Shown piece after piece: positions 25,265-32,892 of a stretch of DNA of 64,000 bases. A model generated the notes under the pieces. It was not told the DNA's origin. It saw only the letters and a list, made by a program, of their open reading frames with translations, and searched no databases. Where the stretch lies: positions 1-64,000 of the forward strand of contig JADGEL010000004.1 of the NCBI GenBank assembly GCA_016744415.1. Reading direction: 5' to 3'. Within the stretch, counting starts at the first letter, position 1. Every line of letters begins with the position of its first letter. This DNA comes from Flavobacteriaceae bacterium (GTDB lineage: Bacteria; Bacteroidota; Bacteroidia; Flavobacteriales; Flavobacteriaceae). The position numbers and the translations under genes are program-made.

Positions 25265-25897
25265 ATGAATTTCAACCAATTCCAACAAAACATTCCAACA
25301 ATTAAAAATGCACGCCTTGGTGGATTGGAAGCTCAATTTAGATTAGCACCCGAAATCAGAAAAAGATATTCTGATGATATGATTAAAGCTAACAACCCAA
25401 AAATATCAGCAGTTTTAGCATTGTTTTATCCAGACGTCAATAATGAAACTCGTTTCTTATTAACGCTAAGAGCTAGTTATAACGGAACGCATTCAGCCCA
25501 AATTAGTTTTCCTGGTGGTAAAAAAGAAAAGAATGATCTTAATTTAGAGCAAACAGCACTGAGAGAAACTTTTGAAGAGGCAGGAATCAATCCTAAAAAT
25601 GTTGAAATTTTAAAGCAGATGACAGATGCATATATCCCTCCAAGCAATTTTTTAGTAACTCCTTATATAGCCGTTTCAAATAGTACTCCTATATTTAAAC
25701 CAAATGATGAAGTAGAAACGATTATTGAAGTGAAATTAGCAGACTTATTAGATGACCAAAATGTTGTGATTCATAATATGACAACATCCTATATGAAAGA
25801 TATTGACGTACCATGCTTTAAACTAAACAATTATATTGTTTGGGGTGCTACTGCTATGGTTTTGAGTGAAATCAAACAACTATTTGACTCTAAATAA
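25265..25897 (+). CDS. NUDIX hydrolase, CoA pyrophosphatase-like
   Basis: A 210-residue NUDIX protein resembling NudL/CoAse. The NUDIX box is GGKKEKNDLNLEQTALRETF followed by EEAGI (about residues 85-109), matching Gx5Ex7REUxEExGU. The sequence HSAQISFPGGK just before it is the UPF0035 motif typical of coenzyme A pyrophosphatases. It should cleave CoA or its derivatives to phosphopantetheine and 3',5'-ADP. The start is at 25265, not the TTG at 25250, because a promoter box occupies 25253-25260. Confidence 0.9.
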   Translation: MNFNQFQQNIPTIKNARLGGLEAQFRLAPEIRKRYSDDMIKANNPKISAVLALFYPDVNNETRFLLTLRASYNGTHSAQISFPGGKKEKNDLNLEQTALRETFEEAGINPKNVEILKQMTDAYIPPSNFLVTPYIAVSNSTPIFKPNDEVETIIEVKLADLLDDQNVVIHNMTTSYMKDIDVPCFKLNNYIVWGATAMVLSEIKQLFDSK

Positions 25898-25937
25898 TAA
25901 GATTTTTTTTGTAAATTCGCTGACCTATTAATGATGT

Positions 25938-26783
25938 ATGGCACTTTTTAAAAGAAACCCTTTCGGACATATCTTATTTATCAAAAAATGGATTATCCGT
26001 ATTTTTGGTATTATTTCTCACAGTCGCTATCGCAGCTTTAATAAGTTGCAAATAGAAGGTTCTGAGATTATTCGCGATTTACCTCATTCTAATGTATTAT
26101 TTGTTTCTAATCACCAAACTTATTTTGCTGATGTTGCAGCAATGCTACACGTTTTTAACGCATCGTTAAAAGGAAGGGTAGATAATATTAAAAATATTGG
26201 CTATATCTGGCATCCAAAATTAAACATCTACTATATTGCTGCTTCAGAAACTATGAAGTCTGGATTACTACCAAAGATTTTTGCTTACATCGGATCAATA
26301 TCGATTCAAAGAACTTGGAGAAGTGAAGGAAAAGATGTGAACAGGCAAGTAAAAATGGCTGACATTACCAATATAGGTATTGCCTTAGATGATGGATGGG
26401 TTATTACTTTTCCACAGGGAACTACCACACCTTTTAAACCTATTAGACGTGGAACTGCACATATCATTAAAACCTACAAACCAATTGTAATTCCAATTGT
26501 TATTGACGGATTTAGGAGGTCTTTTGACAAAAAGGGATTGTTAATTAAAAAACGTGGTGTGCTGCAATCAATGGTCATCAAAAAACCTCTAGATATTGAT
26601 TATGAGAAAGGAGATGTTAATGAAATTGTTACACAGATTGAAATGGCAATTGAGCAACACAAATCTTTTTTAAAAGTTCCTAAAATTGTTGAGTTTCAAC
26701 ATTCAAAACAAAAACTTCATAAAAAAAGAAAATTTTGGGGAGGTTTCTTTACGCCACTTCGTAGGCTTAAACGAAAAAAATAA
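25938..26783 (+). CDS. 1-acyl-sn-glycerol-3-phosphate acyltransferase-like protein (PlsC family)
   Basis: A 281-residue PlsC-domain protein. Acyltransferase motif I is NHQTYFADV (H-x4-D, near residues 55-63), and FPQGTTTPFKP (about 149-159) corresponds to motif III (FPEGT, here Q instead of E). A basic C-terminal tail (KKRKFWGGFFTPLRRLKRKK) suggests peripheral membrane attachment. Role: acyl transfer to lysophosphatidate or a related lipid, such as ornithine lipids, which Bacteroidota make. The Q for E change in motif III is notable but seen in diverse members. Gene spacing of 40 bases suggests possible co-transcription with the NUDIX gene. Confidence 0.85.
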   Translation: MALFKRNPFGHILFIKKWIIRIFGIISHSRYRSFNKLQIEGSEIIRDLPHSNVLFVSNHQTYFADVAAMLHVFNASLKGRVDNIKNIGYIWHPKLNIYYIAASETMKSGLLPKIFAYIGSISIQRTWRSEGKDVNRQVKMADITNIGIALDDGWVITFPQGTTTPFKPIRRGTAHIIKTYKPIVIPIVIDGFRRSFDKKGLLIKKRGVLQSMVIKKPLDIDYEKGDVNEIVTQIEMAIEQHKSFLKVPKIVEFQHSKQKLHKKRKFWGGFFTPLRRLKRKK

Positions 26784-26846
26784 TAGCTATCTCATTATAA
26801 ATTTTATCAATTCATTTTTGTAATTTTATCATCTAAAATTATATCA

Positions 26847-27785
26847 ATGACAATTACCCAATTAAAATATGTTCTTGCTGTTGCAGAACACCAAAATTTT
26901 ACAGTTGCTTCAGAGCACTGTTTTGTTACCCAACCTACTTTGAGTATGCAAATCCAAAAGTTGGAAGACGAATTGGATATTCAAATTTTTAATCGCCGAA
27001 AAAAACCAATTCAACTGACTATTATTGGAGAGAAAATTGTTGAGCAAGCAAAAATTATTGTAAACGAAAGTAACCGTATCAATGATATTGTAGATCAACA
27101 AAAAGGATATATAGGTGGCGAATTTAAGTTGGGGATTATCCCAACAGTAATGCCAACTTTATTACCAATGTTTTTAAAAACATTGGTCAAAAAATACCCT
27201 AAAGTAAATTTAGTTATCGAAGAATTAACGACTGAAGATATTGTAAAAAAACTATCTGATGGCCATATCGATGCAGCACTAGCTGCTACGCCATTAGAGA
27301 ACGAATCAATCAAAGAACGTGTACTCTATTACGAACCTTTTGTAGCTTTTATTCCAGAAAATCATCGTCTACATACACAAAAAGAAATCAACTCATCAGA
27401 TTTAGAGTTAGAAGATATTTTGTTGCTAGAAGAAGGACATTGTTTTAAATCTAGTGTTATTAATATTTGCAATTCTTTTAAAAAGGATACTTCTGCTCAC
27501 TTTCACTTAGAAAGCGGAAGTTTTAATACACTTATAAAATTATCAAAAGAAAATATGGGAATGACTTTATTACCTTATTTACACACCATGGATTTATCAA
27601 AAGATGATCAAAAATATTTACGTCAATTTACAGCTCCTGCACCAGCGAGAGAAGTGAGTTTAATTTTTCATAAATCACAATTAAAAATGCAATTGATTGA
27701 AGCTTTAAAAGAAGTTATTGATAGTGTTGTGAGAGGTGCAATAGCTTTTAATAATGTCGAAATTATTAGTCCACTAAAAAAATAA
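26847..27785 (+). CDS. oxyR: OxyR-type LysR regulator (hydrogen-peroxide sensor)
   Basis: A 312-residue LysR regulator. The winged HTH is at residues 1-60 (MTITQLKYVLAVAEHQNFTVA, FVTQPTLSMQIQKLEDELD). Two cysteines fall at residues 199 and 208 in GHCFKSSVINICNS, the same numbering and spacing as the redox pair of Escherichia coli OxyR (C199/C208), supporting peroxide sensing through a disulfide. Likely targets include the peroxide-defence genes 15 kb downstream (ahpC, tpx), which is inference. A bidirectional terminator follows at 27794. Confidence 0.9.
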   Translation: MTITQLKYVLAVAEHQNFTVASEHCFVTQPTLSMQIQKLEDELDIQIFNRRKKPIQLTIIGEKIVEQAKIIVNESNRINDIVDQQKGYIGGEFKLGIIPTVMPTLLPMFLKTLVKKYPKVNLVIEELTTEDIVKKLSDGHIDAALAATPLENESIKERVLYYEPFVAFIPENHRLHTQKEINSSDLELEDILLLEEGHCFKSSVINICNSFKKDTSAHFHLESGSFNTLIKLSKENMGMTLLPYLHTMDLSKDDQKYLRQFTAPAPAREVSLIFHKSQLKMQLIEALKEVIDSVVRGAIAFNNVEIISPLKK

Positions 27786-27793
27786 TAGCACAT

Positions 27794-27822
27794 AAAAAAA
27801 GGAGCTTTAAGCTCCTTTTTTT
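27794..27822. terminator. Bidirectional rho-independent terminator
   Basis: A7 then GGAGC (27801-27805) and GCTCC (27811-27815) with inner TTTAA, then T7. Works on both strands between oxyR and the convergent small gene. Confidence 0.9.
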
Positions 27823-28018
27823 AATTCGTAATTAAAACCATACAAACATTTAATTCTGGTTTTTCATGAATGAGTTGGTTTAACCAAATTCTCAATTCAT
27901 CAATTTCGTAAGGTAATAATCTTGATATTGCTTTTTCTAATTCTTTGCAAAACAGCTCTGTATTAAAGCTTACTTTTTTGAGTACTGTCTTTGTGTACTC
28001 GAACATTGCTCTTGCCAT
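27821..28018 (-). CDS. Small conserved flavobacterial protein (65 residues)
   Basis: MARAMFEYTKTVLKKVSFNTELFCKELEKA..., with a helical, amphipathic C-terminus containing LLPYEIDELRIWLNQLI. I recall the same sequence in many Flavobacteriaceae as a hypothetical protein. The ATG five codons in (MFEY) is an alternative start. Function unknown. It is convergent with oxyR and lies 69 bases downstream of another short conserved gene on the same strand. Confidence 0.75.
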   Translation of the reverse strand: MARAMFEYTKTVLKKVSFNTELFCKELEKAISRLLPYEIDELRIWLNQLIHEKPELNVCMVLITN

Positions 28019-28087
28019 AGAAAATAAATTTTATTATTGTTATGTATATTTAATCAACGTAAACATTTAAGTTTTAGTATTGAAAAA

Positions 28088-28354
28088 TTACATTTTATTT
28101 ACCCTCTCTAATAATTTAGTTGCAGTAGCTTCTAAATCAGACTGAACAGAATTAAAATGTGCTTTTTTATTTTCAATATTTTTTTCACTCATCTTTACAA
28201 TCAGCGTATCAAAAACACCAACAGCTTCATCAATAATTGCTTGTGATTTTTTAGTGTCAGCTTTTGGATTCATTAGCTCCCACATATAGCACTCTTCAAT
28301 CACATCACCTAATACGTTGTTAATATCCTTTTTTAAATTTTTTATGCTTGCCAT
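28088..28354 (-). CDS. Small conserved helical protein (88 residues)
   Basis: MASIKNLKKDINNVLGDVIEECYMWE... is entirely helical and charged, with the 'DVIEECYMWEL' core typical of a hypothetical protein family found throughout Flavobacteriaceae. No signal or membrane segment. A TAAATTTG box is at 28376-28383 on the minus strand, 22 bases upstream of the start, so it is transcribed independently of the HAD gene. Function unknown. Confidence 0.78.
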   Translation of the reverse strand: MASIKNLKKDINNVLGDVIEECYMWELMNPKADTKKSQAIIDEAVGVFDTLIVKMSEKNIENKKAHFNSVQSDLEATATKLLERVNKM

Positions 28355-28375
28355 AATTATCTATTTTATTTGATG

Positions 28376-28383
28376 CAAATTTA
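28376..28383 (-). promoter_or_regulatory. -7 promoter box (minus strand TAAATTTG)
   Basis: Plus-strand CAAATTTA, 22 bases upstream of the 88-residue protein start. Confidence 0.55.
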
Positions 28384-28396
28384 CGGATATTTTTTG

Positions 28397-29095
28397 TTAT
28401 AGAAATGCTAAAACGTCAGAGAGTGATTGCGCTGTTTTGTATGAGTCTTTATCATTCTGACACATTACTTCTTCATGAACCCAAGTAGTGTGATATGGCA
28501 CATGAATAGCGTTTGAATTTAACTCGACCAAAGGCAACACATCTGATTTTAAAGAGTTACCAATCATCAAAAACTCAGAGGGGTTTACCTCCAAGAAATT
28601 AATTAAATATTGATAGTTCCCTTTTTGCTTATCGCTTAACACTTCAATATGGTCAAAATACTTATGCAACCCAGATTTTTTAAGTTTGCGCTCTTGATCT
28701 AATAAATCTCCTTTAGTAGCCAAAATCAATTTATATTTCGGACTCAATTTTTTCAAAACCTCTTCTACCCCATCTAACAACTCAATTGGCTTGTTCAACA
28801 TCTCCTTTCCAAAATTAATGATTTGCTGAATTTCTTTTGAACTAATCTTATTATTAGATATTTCTAAAGCAGCCTCAACCATAGACAGCACAAATCCTTT
28901 GACTCCATAACCATACAGCTCTAAATTATCAATTTCTTTTTTATACAACTCTTGATTGATTTTATTTTCAGTTTCATAAGGTAATAACAATTGAGCAAAA
29001 CGGTGTTCTACTTCTCTAAAATAAGGCTCGTTTACCCATAAGGTATCGTCGGCATCTAGCGCAATTACTTTGATGTTTTTATACATATAAATCAA
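28397..29095 (-). CDS. HAD-superfamily hydrolase
   Basis: A 232-residue cytoplasmic phosphatase of the HAD superfamily. Motif I is ALDADDTLW near residues 12-20 (nucleophile Asp), motif II LATKGD (Thr/Lys), motif III Lys in KKSGLHKYF, motif IV MIGNSLKSD. The cap inserted between motifs I and II is helical (YjjG/PGP-like class I). It probably dephosphorylates a small metabolite; substrate unknown. Start MIYMYKN or MYKN three codons on. Confidence 0.88.
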   Translation of the reverse strand: MIYMYKNIKVIALDADDTLWVNEPYFREVEHRFAQLLLPYETENKINQELYKKEIDNLELYGYGVKGFVLSMVEAALEISNNKISSKEIQQIINFGKEMLNKPIELLDGVEEVLKKLSPKYKLILATKGDLLDQERKLKKSGLHKYFDHIEVLSDKQKGNYQYLINFLEVNPSEFLMIGNSLKSDVLPLVELNSNAIHVPYHTTWVHEEVMCQNDKDSYKTAQSLSDVLAFL

Positions 29096-29201
29096 TTTAT
29101 TTTGACATTCAAATTTAAAAACAAAAAACTATTAATCCTTGTAAAGCCCATCTCTTTTTAAATTTTGAACTTATATAATTTGTTTAGAAATATAATTAGA
29201 C

Positions 29202-29209
29202 TATTTTTG
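29202..29209 (+). promoter_or_regulatory. -7 promoter box TATTTTTG with TTG -33 box
   Basis: TTG at 29180-29182, spacer of 19 bases, TATTTTTG at 29202-29209: an ideal Bacteroidota promoter for the 50-codon gene at 29219. Confidence 0.7.
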
Positions 29210-29218
29210 AAGCAGTAA

Positions 29219-29371
29219 ATGACAGATATGCAACATTTTATTTCTAATATTATTACAACATCCACAGCGATTCTTCGCAATACGTGGGCAGATTTCTGCA
29301 CCAAAAATATGCAGAAACAGTATGTAACTATAGAAAAGAAAAGCGTTGGTCATTTACACAAACAACATTAG
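29219..29371 (+). CDS. Small protein of 50 residues, own transcription unit
   Basis: An open frame too short for routine gene calling, in what would otherwise be 367 bases without a gene. It encodes MTDMQHFISNIITTSTAILR, then NTWADFCTKNMQKQYVTIEK and a histidine/lysine-rich end. It starts nine bases after a strong promoter box and ends 24 bases before a strong terminator at 29396. No signal peptide. A second ATG at 29228 is possible. No family recognised; because the transcript is short, a small RNA at this position is an alternative. Confidence 0.5.
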   Translation: MTDMQHFISNIITTSTAILRNTWADFCTKNMQKQYVTIEKKSVGHLHKQH

Positions 29372-29395
29372 ACCAAAATTTACCAACTAACAATT

Positions 29396-29430
29396 AAAAG
29401 GTGCTTTTCTAACGAAAAGCACCTTTTTTT
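29396..29430 (+). terminator. Strong rho-independent terminator
   Basis: AAAAGGTGCTTTTC (29396-29409) pairs perfectly with GAAAAGCACCTTTT (29414-29427) around TAAC, followed by further T residues. Ends the short transcript before 29463. Confidence 0.9.
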
Positions 29431-29462
29431 ATATAACAATTTAATAATTAAAATTTTACATT

Positions 29463-29651
29463 ATGAAACGAGCAAGTAAAATGTTTATCACCCTATGGGA
29501 TTTCAATAGCGAACAACATGTGACCTTAAAGAACAATAAATATAGACACGTGAAAACAACCACATCCACAATGCATCGTAAACTGCAACAAATTAATTGC
29601 ATCAAAATTAGCAAGAATAAAGAACACATACCAATATTAAAAAACCCATAA
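29463..29651 (+). CDS. Hypothetical basic protein (62 residues)
   Basis: Encodes MKRASKMFITLWDFNSEQHV and a strongly basic remainder (KNNKYRHVKTTT, HRKLQQINCIKISKNKEH). It starts 33 bases after a terminator and ends three bases before the next ATG, which suggests a real upstream partner, but no promoter box or family is visible. The minus-strand frame over the same region is hydrophobic and cysteine-rich, and is a shadow. Could also be a leader region of the downstream gene. Confidence 0.4.
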   Translation: MKRASKMFITLWDFNSEQHVTLKNNKYRHVKTTTSTMHRKLQQINCIKISKNKEHIPILKNP

Positions 29652-29654
29652 ATC

Positions 29655-30023
29655 ATGAAAAACACAATTCATATACCCACTATTTCTACAACAAAATTTA
29701 CTGTTGCCGTTGATCAAATAAATAATAACAGAGCACTATTACCAATTGTATTATATGAAAAAATGGAAAATATTGCTATTGATCTTGTTATAAAAAATCA
29801 AGATTTAAACATCCCAAATCCTAGTTTAACAAAGTTAAATATTTTAAAAAATGCATATTTGAATGATGTATTGAAAGTGAAAAGTCGTATTAAAAAATAC
29901 AATGCAAAAGAGTTATTGTTATCTATTGAGGTTTATAAAGAGCTTAAAAAAGATAAAGATATTATCTGCAATGCACAATTCCGTTTTGATTTGAATAAAA
30001 ATGCAATAAGCTTTGCCTCTTAA
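29655..30023 (+). CDS. Hypothetical protein, possible hotdog fold
   Basis: A 122-residue protein with no signal or membrane helix. The C-terminal half (ILKNAYLNDVLKVKSRIKKYNAKELLLSIEVYK..., ending IICNAQFRFDL) has the strand pattern of the hotdog domain in YbgC-like acyl-CoA thioesterases, where the equivalent stretch reads as two beta strands with D-x-L-x-V. The N-terminal active-site Asp motif of thioesterases is not clear. The similarity is weak and may be superficial. Followed by a double hairpin terminator. Confidence 0.5.
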   Translation: MKNTIHIPTISTTKFTVAVDQINNNRALLPIVLYEKMENIAIDLVIKNQDLNIPNPSLTKLNILKNAYLNDVLKVKSRIKKYNAKELLLSIEVYKELKKDKDIICNAQFRFDLNKNAISFAS

Positions 30024-30039
30024 ATCAACCTTTTTGGTT

Positions 30040-30101
30040 CATTGATTGTATTGGTTCAATCAATGTAAAACAGGTTTTTGTTCTTTTCAAAAGCCTGTTT
30101 T
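30040..30101. terminator. Double-hairpin terminator between convergent genes
   Basis: First hairpin CATTGATTG (30040-30048) / CAATCAATG (30057-30065). Second, AAAACAGGTTTTTG (30067-30080) / CAAAAGCCTGTTTT (30088-30101), with one T-G pair, ending in T residues. Serves both 29655-30023 and manA. Confidence 0.75.
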
Positions 30102-31081
30102 TATTTTATAAAAATTTCTAGTAATTCTGATTGATTCTCAGATTCGATTTTAAACTCTTTGAGTGATGCAGGAATCAATACAGTTTCTCCAACAAGCAAT
30201 TTTTCTGATTGTTGATTTCCATAAATAAAATAAACTTCTCCTCCCATACACATATAAATTACAAATGAATTTTTATCGTAATGATTCACTTTCATTTCTC
30301 CTTTTACAGGAAAAATATTGGTCGTAAAATAAGGGCAAGAAACTATTTCGCTTGATTCGTTTTGTGTTTTTGAATAAACAGTTTGGTAGCTTTTTTCTGC
30401 TTTATAAGCAATCGCATCAATAGCTTCATCGGTATGTAAATCACGCTCATTACCATCAGCATCAACACGGTCCCAGTCATAAATTCGGTAAGTGATATCT
30501 GATGTCTGCTGAATTTCTGCCAATAAAACTCCAGCTCCTATAGCATGTACACGACCTGTTGGAATAAAATATACATCTCCATTTTTAACTATATCAACAT
30601 TTAAAATATCAATGAGTGATTTATTTTCTAAATGCTGTAAATACTCTTCTGAAGAAACGTCTTTCTTAAAACCTACAATCAAATTTGCATTTACATCGGC
30701 TTGCATTACATACCACATTTCTGTTTTTCCAAAAGAATTATGTCTCTCTTTTGCTAACTTATCATCTGGGTGTAATTGGATGCTTAGAGCAGTTTTTGCA
30801 TCTATAAATTTGATAAGTAACGGAAACTTTTTTCCAAACTGTTGATATACTTTTTCACCAACTAAATTGCCTTTATATTTTGAAATCAGCTCTTGTAAAC
30901 TCAATCCTATTAATTCGCCATTTGAAACAACAGATGTATCTCCCTCAACATCCGAAATCTCCCAACTTTCGCCAATATTCTTTTTATTAGATTGCTTATT
31001 TAATAACTTGATGAGTTTTTCGCCTCCCCAAATTTTTTCTTTAAGGATAGGGCTAAACTTTATAGGGTAATTGATATTCAT
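30101..31081 (-). CDS. manA: Mannose-6-phosphate isomerase, class I
   Basis: A 326-residue type I phosphomannose isomerase that interconverts fructose-6-phosphate and mannose-6-phosphate for GDP-mannose and surface-sugar synthesis. Zinc-site motifs: SIQLHPDDKLAKERH (about residues 95-109), KTEMWYVMQ, and the substrate-loop GRVHAIGAGVLLAEIQQTSDITYRIYDWDR near 177-206. Length is usual for the short bacterial form. Last of the idi-queD-manA minus-strand cluster, 20 bases after queD. The same order occurs in other flavobacteria. Confidence 0.95.
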   Translation of the reverse strand: MNINYPIKFSPILKEKIWGGEKLIKLLNKQSNKKNIGESWEISDVEGDTSVVSNGELIGLSLQELISKYKGNLVGEKVYQQFGKKFPLLIKFIDAKTALSIQLHPDDKLAKERHNSFGKTEMWYVMQADVNANLIVGFKKDVSSEEYLQHLENKSLIDILNVDIVKNGDVYFIPTGRVHAIGAGVLLAEIQQTSDITYRIYDWDRVDADGNERDLHTDEAIDAIAYKAEKSYQTVYSKTQNESSEIVSCPYFTTNIFPVKGEMKVNHYDKNSFVIYMCMGGEVYFIYGNQQSEKLLVGETVLIPASLKEFKIESENQSELLEIFIK

Positions 31082-31101
31082 TAAATGTAAATTGGTTTGT
31101 T

Positions 31102-31515
31102 TTACGCTCCTTCATATACCACAAAGTTTCGTGGTGTTTCATACAAAGTAACAGTTAGGTTTAATTCTGTAGCTATTTTTTTGCGTAAAATATTCCAGAT
31201 AATAACGGCAATATTTTCAGCTGTTGGATTTAAGTTTTTAAAAGCTGCCACTTCTTCATTTAAGTTTTTATGATCAAATTCCTCCTCAATTTCAACTTCA
31301 ATTAATTGCTTTAAAATCTTCATATCCATAACAAATCCTGTCTCAGGATTTATCTCTCCTTTTACTGCTACAATTAATTCGTAATTATGTCCATGATAAT
31401 GTGGATTTGCACACTTTCCAAATACAGTGGCATTACGAGCATCACTCCACTCACTATTATACAAACGGTGTGCTGCATTAAAATGTGCTTTTCTATGTAC
31501 TGTAACTTTTACCAT
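31102..31515 (-). CDS. queD: 6-carboxy-tetrahydropterin synthase / 6-pyruvoyl tetrahydropterin synthase family
   Basis: A 137-residue PTPS-fold enzyme. Zinc histidines are in AHFNAAHRL (about residues 10-18) and HYHGHNYEL (about 38-46); the catalytic cysteine precedes in GKCANPHYHG. The DMKILKQ and FDHKNLNE motifs and NPTAENIAV are typical. It makes a pterin intermediate for queuosine synthesis. Partner QueE/QueC genes are not in this window. It abuts idi: the queD start codon and the idi stop share one base. Confidence 0.92.
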   Translation of the reverse strand: MVKVTVHRKAHFNAAHRLYNSEWSDARNATVFGKCANPHYHGHNYELIVAVKGEINPETGFVMDMKILKQLIEVEIEEEFDHKNLNEEVAAFKNLNPTAENIAVIIWNILRKKIATELNLTVTLYETPRNFVVYEGA

Positions 31516-32033
31516 TAATTGCTGATAAATTTATAATATTTGTCAAAAATAATTCGAAACCAAGCTGTGTAAATTTCCGAATTATTTTCCATATCACTCT
31601 TTACATCTTCAACAGTCATCCATTTAAAATTTTCAACTTCTTCTCTATTGATAATTGGATTTTCATTAAATGCACCCACCATCACATGATCTAATTCATG
31701 CTCTGTTAAACCATTGTCAAAAGGAGCTTTATAAACAAACGAAAATACTTCTTTTAAATCACATACAAAACCCATTTCTTCTTGCAATCGTCTTTTTCCA
31801 GCTTCAATGTTCGATTCGCCATCACGCTGATGACTGCAACAAGTATTTGTCCATAATAACGGAGAATGATATTTAGATGCTGCACGTTGTTGCATTAACA
31901 GCTCTCCTTTATCATTAAAAGTAAAAACGGAAAATGCACGATGTAACAAAGCTTTTTCATGCGCTTCCATCTTAGCCATCAATCCTAATTGTTCATCATT
32001 TTCATTCACCAAAATTACTTGTTCTTCAGCCAT
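31515..32033 (-). CDS. idi: Isopentenyl-diphosphate delta-isomerase, type 1
   Basis: A 172-residue NUDIX-fold isomerase, converting isopentenyl and dimethylallyl diphosphate. The catalytic cysteine is in TNTCCSHQR (about residues 60-68), with RAFSVFTFNDKGELLMQQRA before it and the metal-binding glutamates in the LQEEMGF and ELDHVMVG motifs. Start at the second ATG (MAEEQVILV) is preferred; the frame opens three codons earlier. First of the idi-queD-manA cluster. Confidence 0.94.
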   Translation of the reverse strand: MAEEQVILVNENDEQLGLMAKMEAHEKALLHRAFSVFTFNDKGELLMQQRAASKYHSPLLWTNTCCSHQRDGESNIEAGKRRLQEEMGFVCDLKEVFSFVYKAPFDNGLTEHELDHVMVGAFNENPIINREEVENFKWMTVEDVKSDMENNSEIYTAWFRIIFDKYYKFISN

Positions 32034-32096
32034 AATTTCCAATTATTCCCTGTTTTTATTTCAGGACGTGAAATTACAAAGATTAAATGATTAATT

Positions 32097-32104
32097 TATC
32101 TTTG
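32097..32104 (+). promoter_or_regulatory. -7 promoter box TATCTTTG
   Basis: 29 bases before the ATG at 32133; divergent from idi. Likely promoter of the cyclophilin lipoprotein. Confidence 0.6.
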
Positions 32105-32132
32105 TCAAAAAAACAAAACGCCCTTTTTTTAT

Positions 32133-32849
32133 ATGAAACGAATTTACATTTTCACTTTATCTTTGTTCTTCATGGGGTTTATCAGCTGTGATAAAGAACA
32201 TAAAAAGAAGCTTCCTCAAAAAGAAGTAGCTCCACTCATTAAAAAAAAGGAAGTAGCAAAAAAAGAAATCAAACAAAAAGAAATCATCAAAAAAGATTGG
32301 GATAGTATCGAACCAAGTACAGTTGTCCCATTTTTAACAGCTTATGGTAAGATAAACAAAGAAACTATTGTCTTGATAAAGACGAAATACGGTAATATAA
32401 AATTGCGATTGTACAAGGATACTCCTCTTCATAGAGCTAATTTCATTTTTTTAGCAAAGGCAGGATATTTTGATACAACCATTTTTTATAGAGTATTGGA
32501 AGATTTTGTTATCCAAGGAGGAAATTCTGAAAACATTGAAATGATGAAATTCAGAAGAAAATATAAAAACTATCGTCTCCCTTCAGAATTCAGAGCAAAC
32601 AGAACGCATAAATTTGGCGCTTTGGCATCCGCAAGAAGATGGCAAAACAATCCCGACAAAAAATCCAATCCTTTCGAATTCTATATCATTCAAAAGAAAG
32701 ATGGGGCTCATCATCTAGACAATGAACATACCGTTTTTGGTGAAGTGATATCTGGATATAGCACCATCAATAAAATTGCAAAACTTGAAACTAGCACTGA
32801 TGAATGGCCCTATGAAGATGTGTATATGAAAGTTGAAGTTTTAAATTGA
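32133..32849 (+). CDS. Cyclophilin lipoprotein
   Basis: A 238-residue exported prolyl isomerase. The lipobox GFISC places the acylated Cys at residue 19, followed by a lysine-rich linker (KKKEVAKKEIKQKEIIKKDW). The cyclophilin domain begins near residue 75: IKLRLYKDTPLHRANFIFLAK, FYRVLEDFVIQGG, then ASARRWQNNPDKKSNPFEFYI and HTVFGEVISGY. The usual FHR is FYR here. Probably anchored in the periplasm or on the outer membrane to assist folding of exported proteins. Third cyclophilin in the window. Confidence 0.88.
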   Translation: MKRIYIFTLSLFFMGFISCDKEHKKKLPQKEVAPLIKKKEVAKKEIKQKEIIKKDWDSIEPSTVVPFLTAYGKINKETIVLIKTKYGNIKLRLYKDTPLHRANFIFLAKAGYFDTTIFYRVLEDFVIQGGNSENIEMMKFRRKYKNYRLPSEFRANRTHKFGALASARRWQNNPDKKSNPFEFYIIQKKDGAHHLDNEHTVFGEVISGYSTINKIAKLETSTDEWPYEDVYMKVEVLN

Positions 32850-32875
32850 TAATTGTATTTGTAGCGGTATATTTG
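32846..32875 (+). promoter_or_regulatory. prfC promoter, TTG-N19-TATATTTG
   Basis: TTG at 32846-32848, 19-base gap, TATATTTG at 32868-32875, 17 bases before the prfC ATG. It overlaps the end of the preceding gene. Confidence 0.65.
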
Positions 32876-32892
32876 CCCACTAATTTAGAAGG

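Noticed and set aside
29456..29665. Minus-strand frame rich in Cys and hydrophobic residues
   Set aside because: No start signal or family; antisense to the small basic gene and to the start of the next gene.
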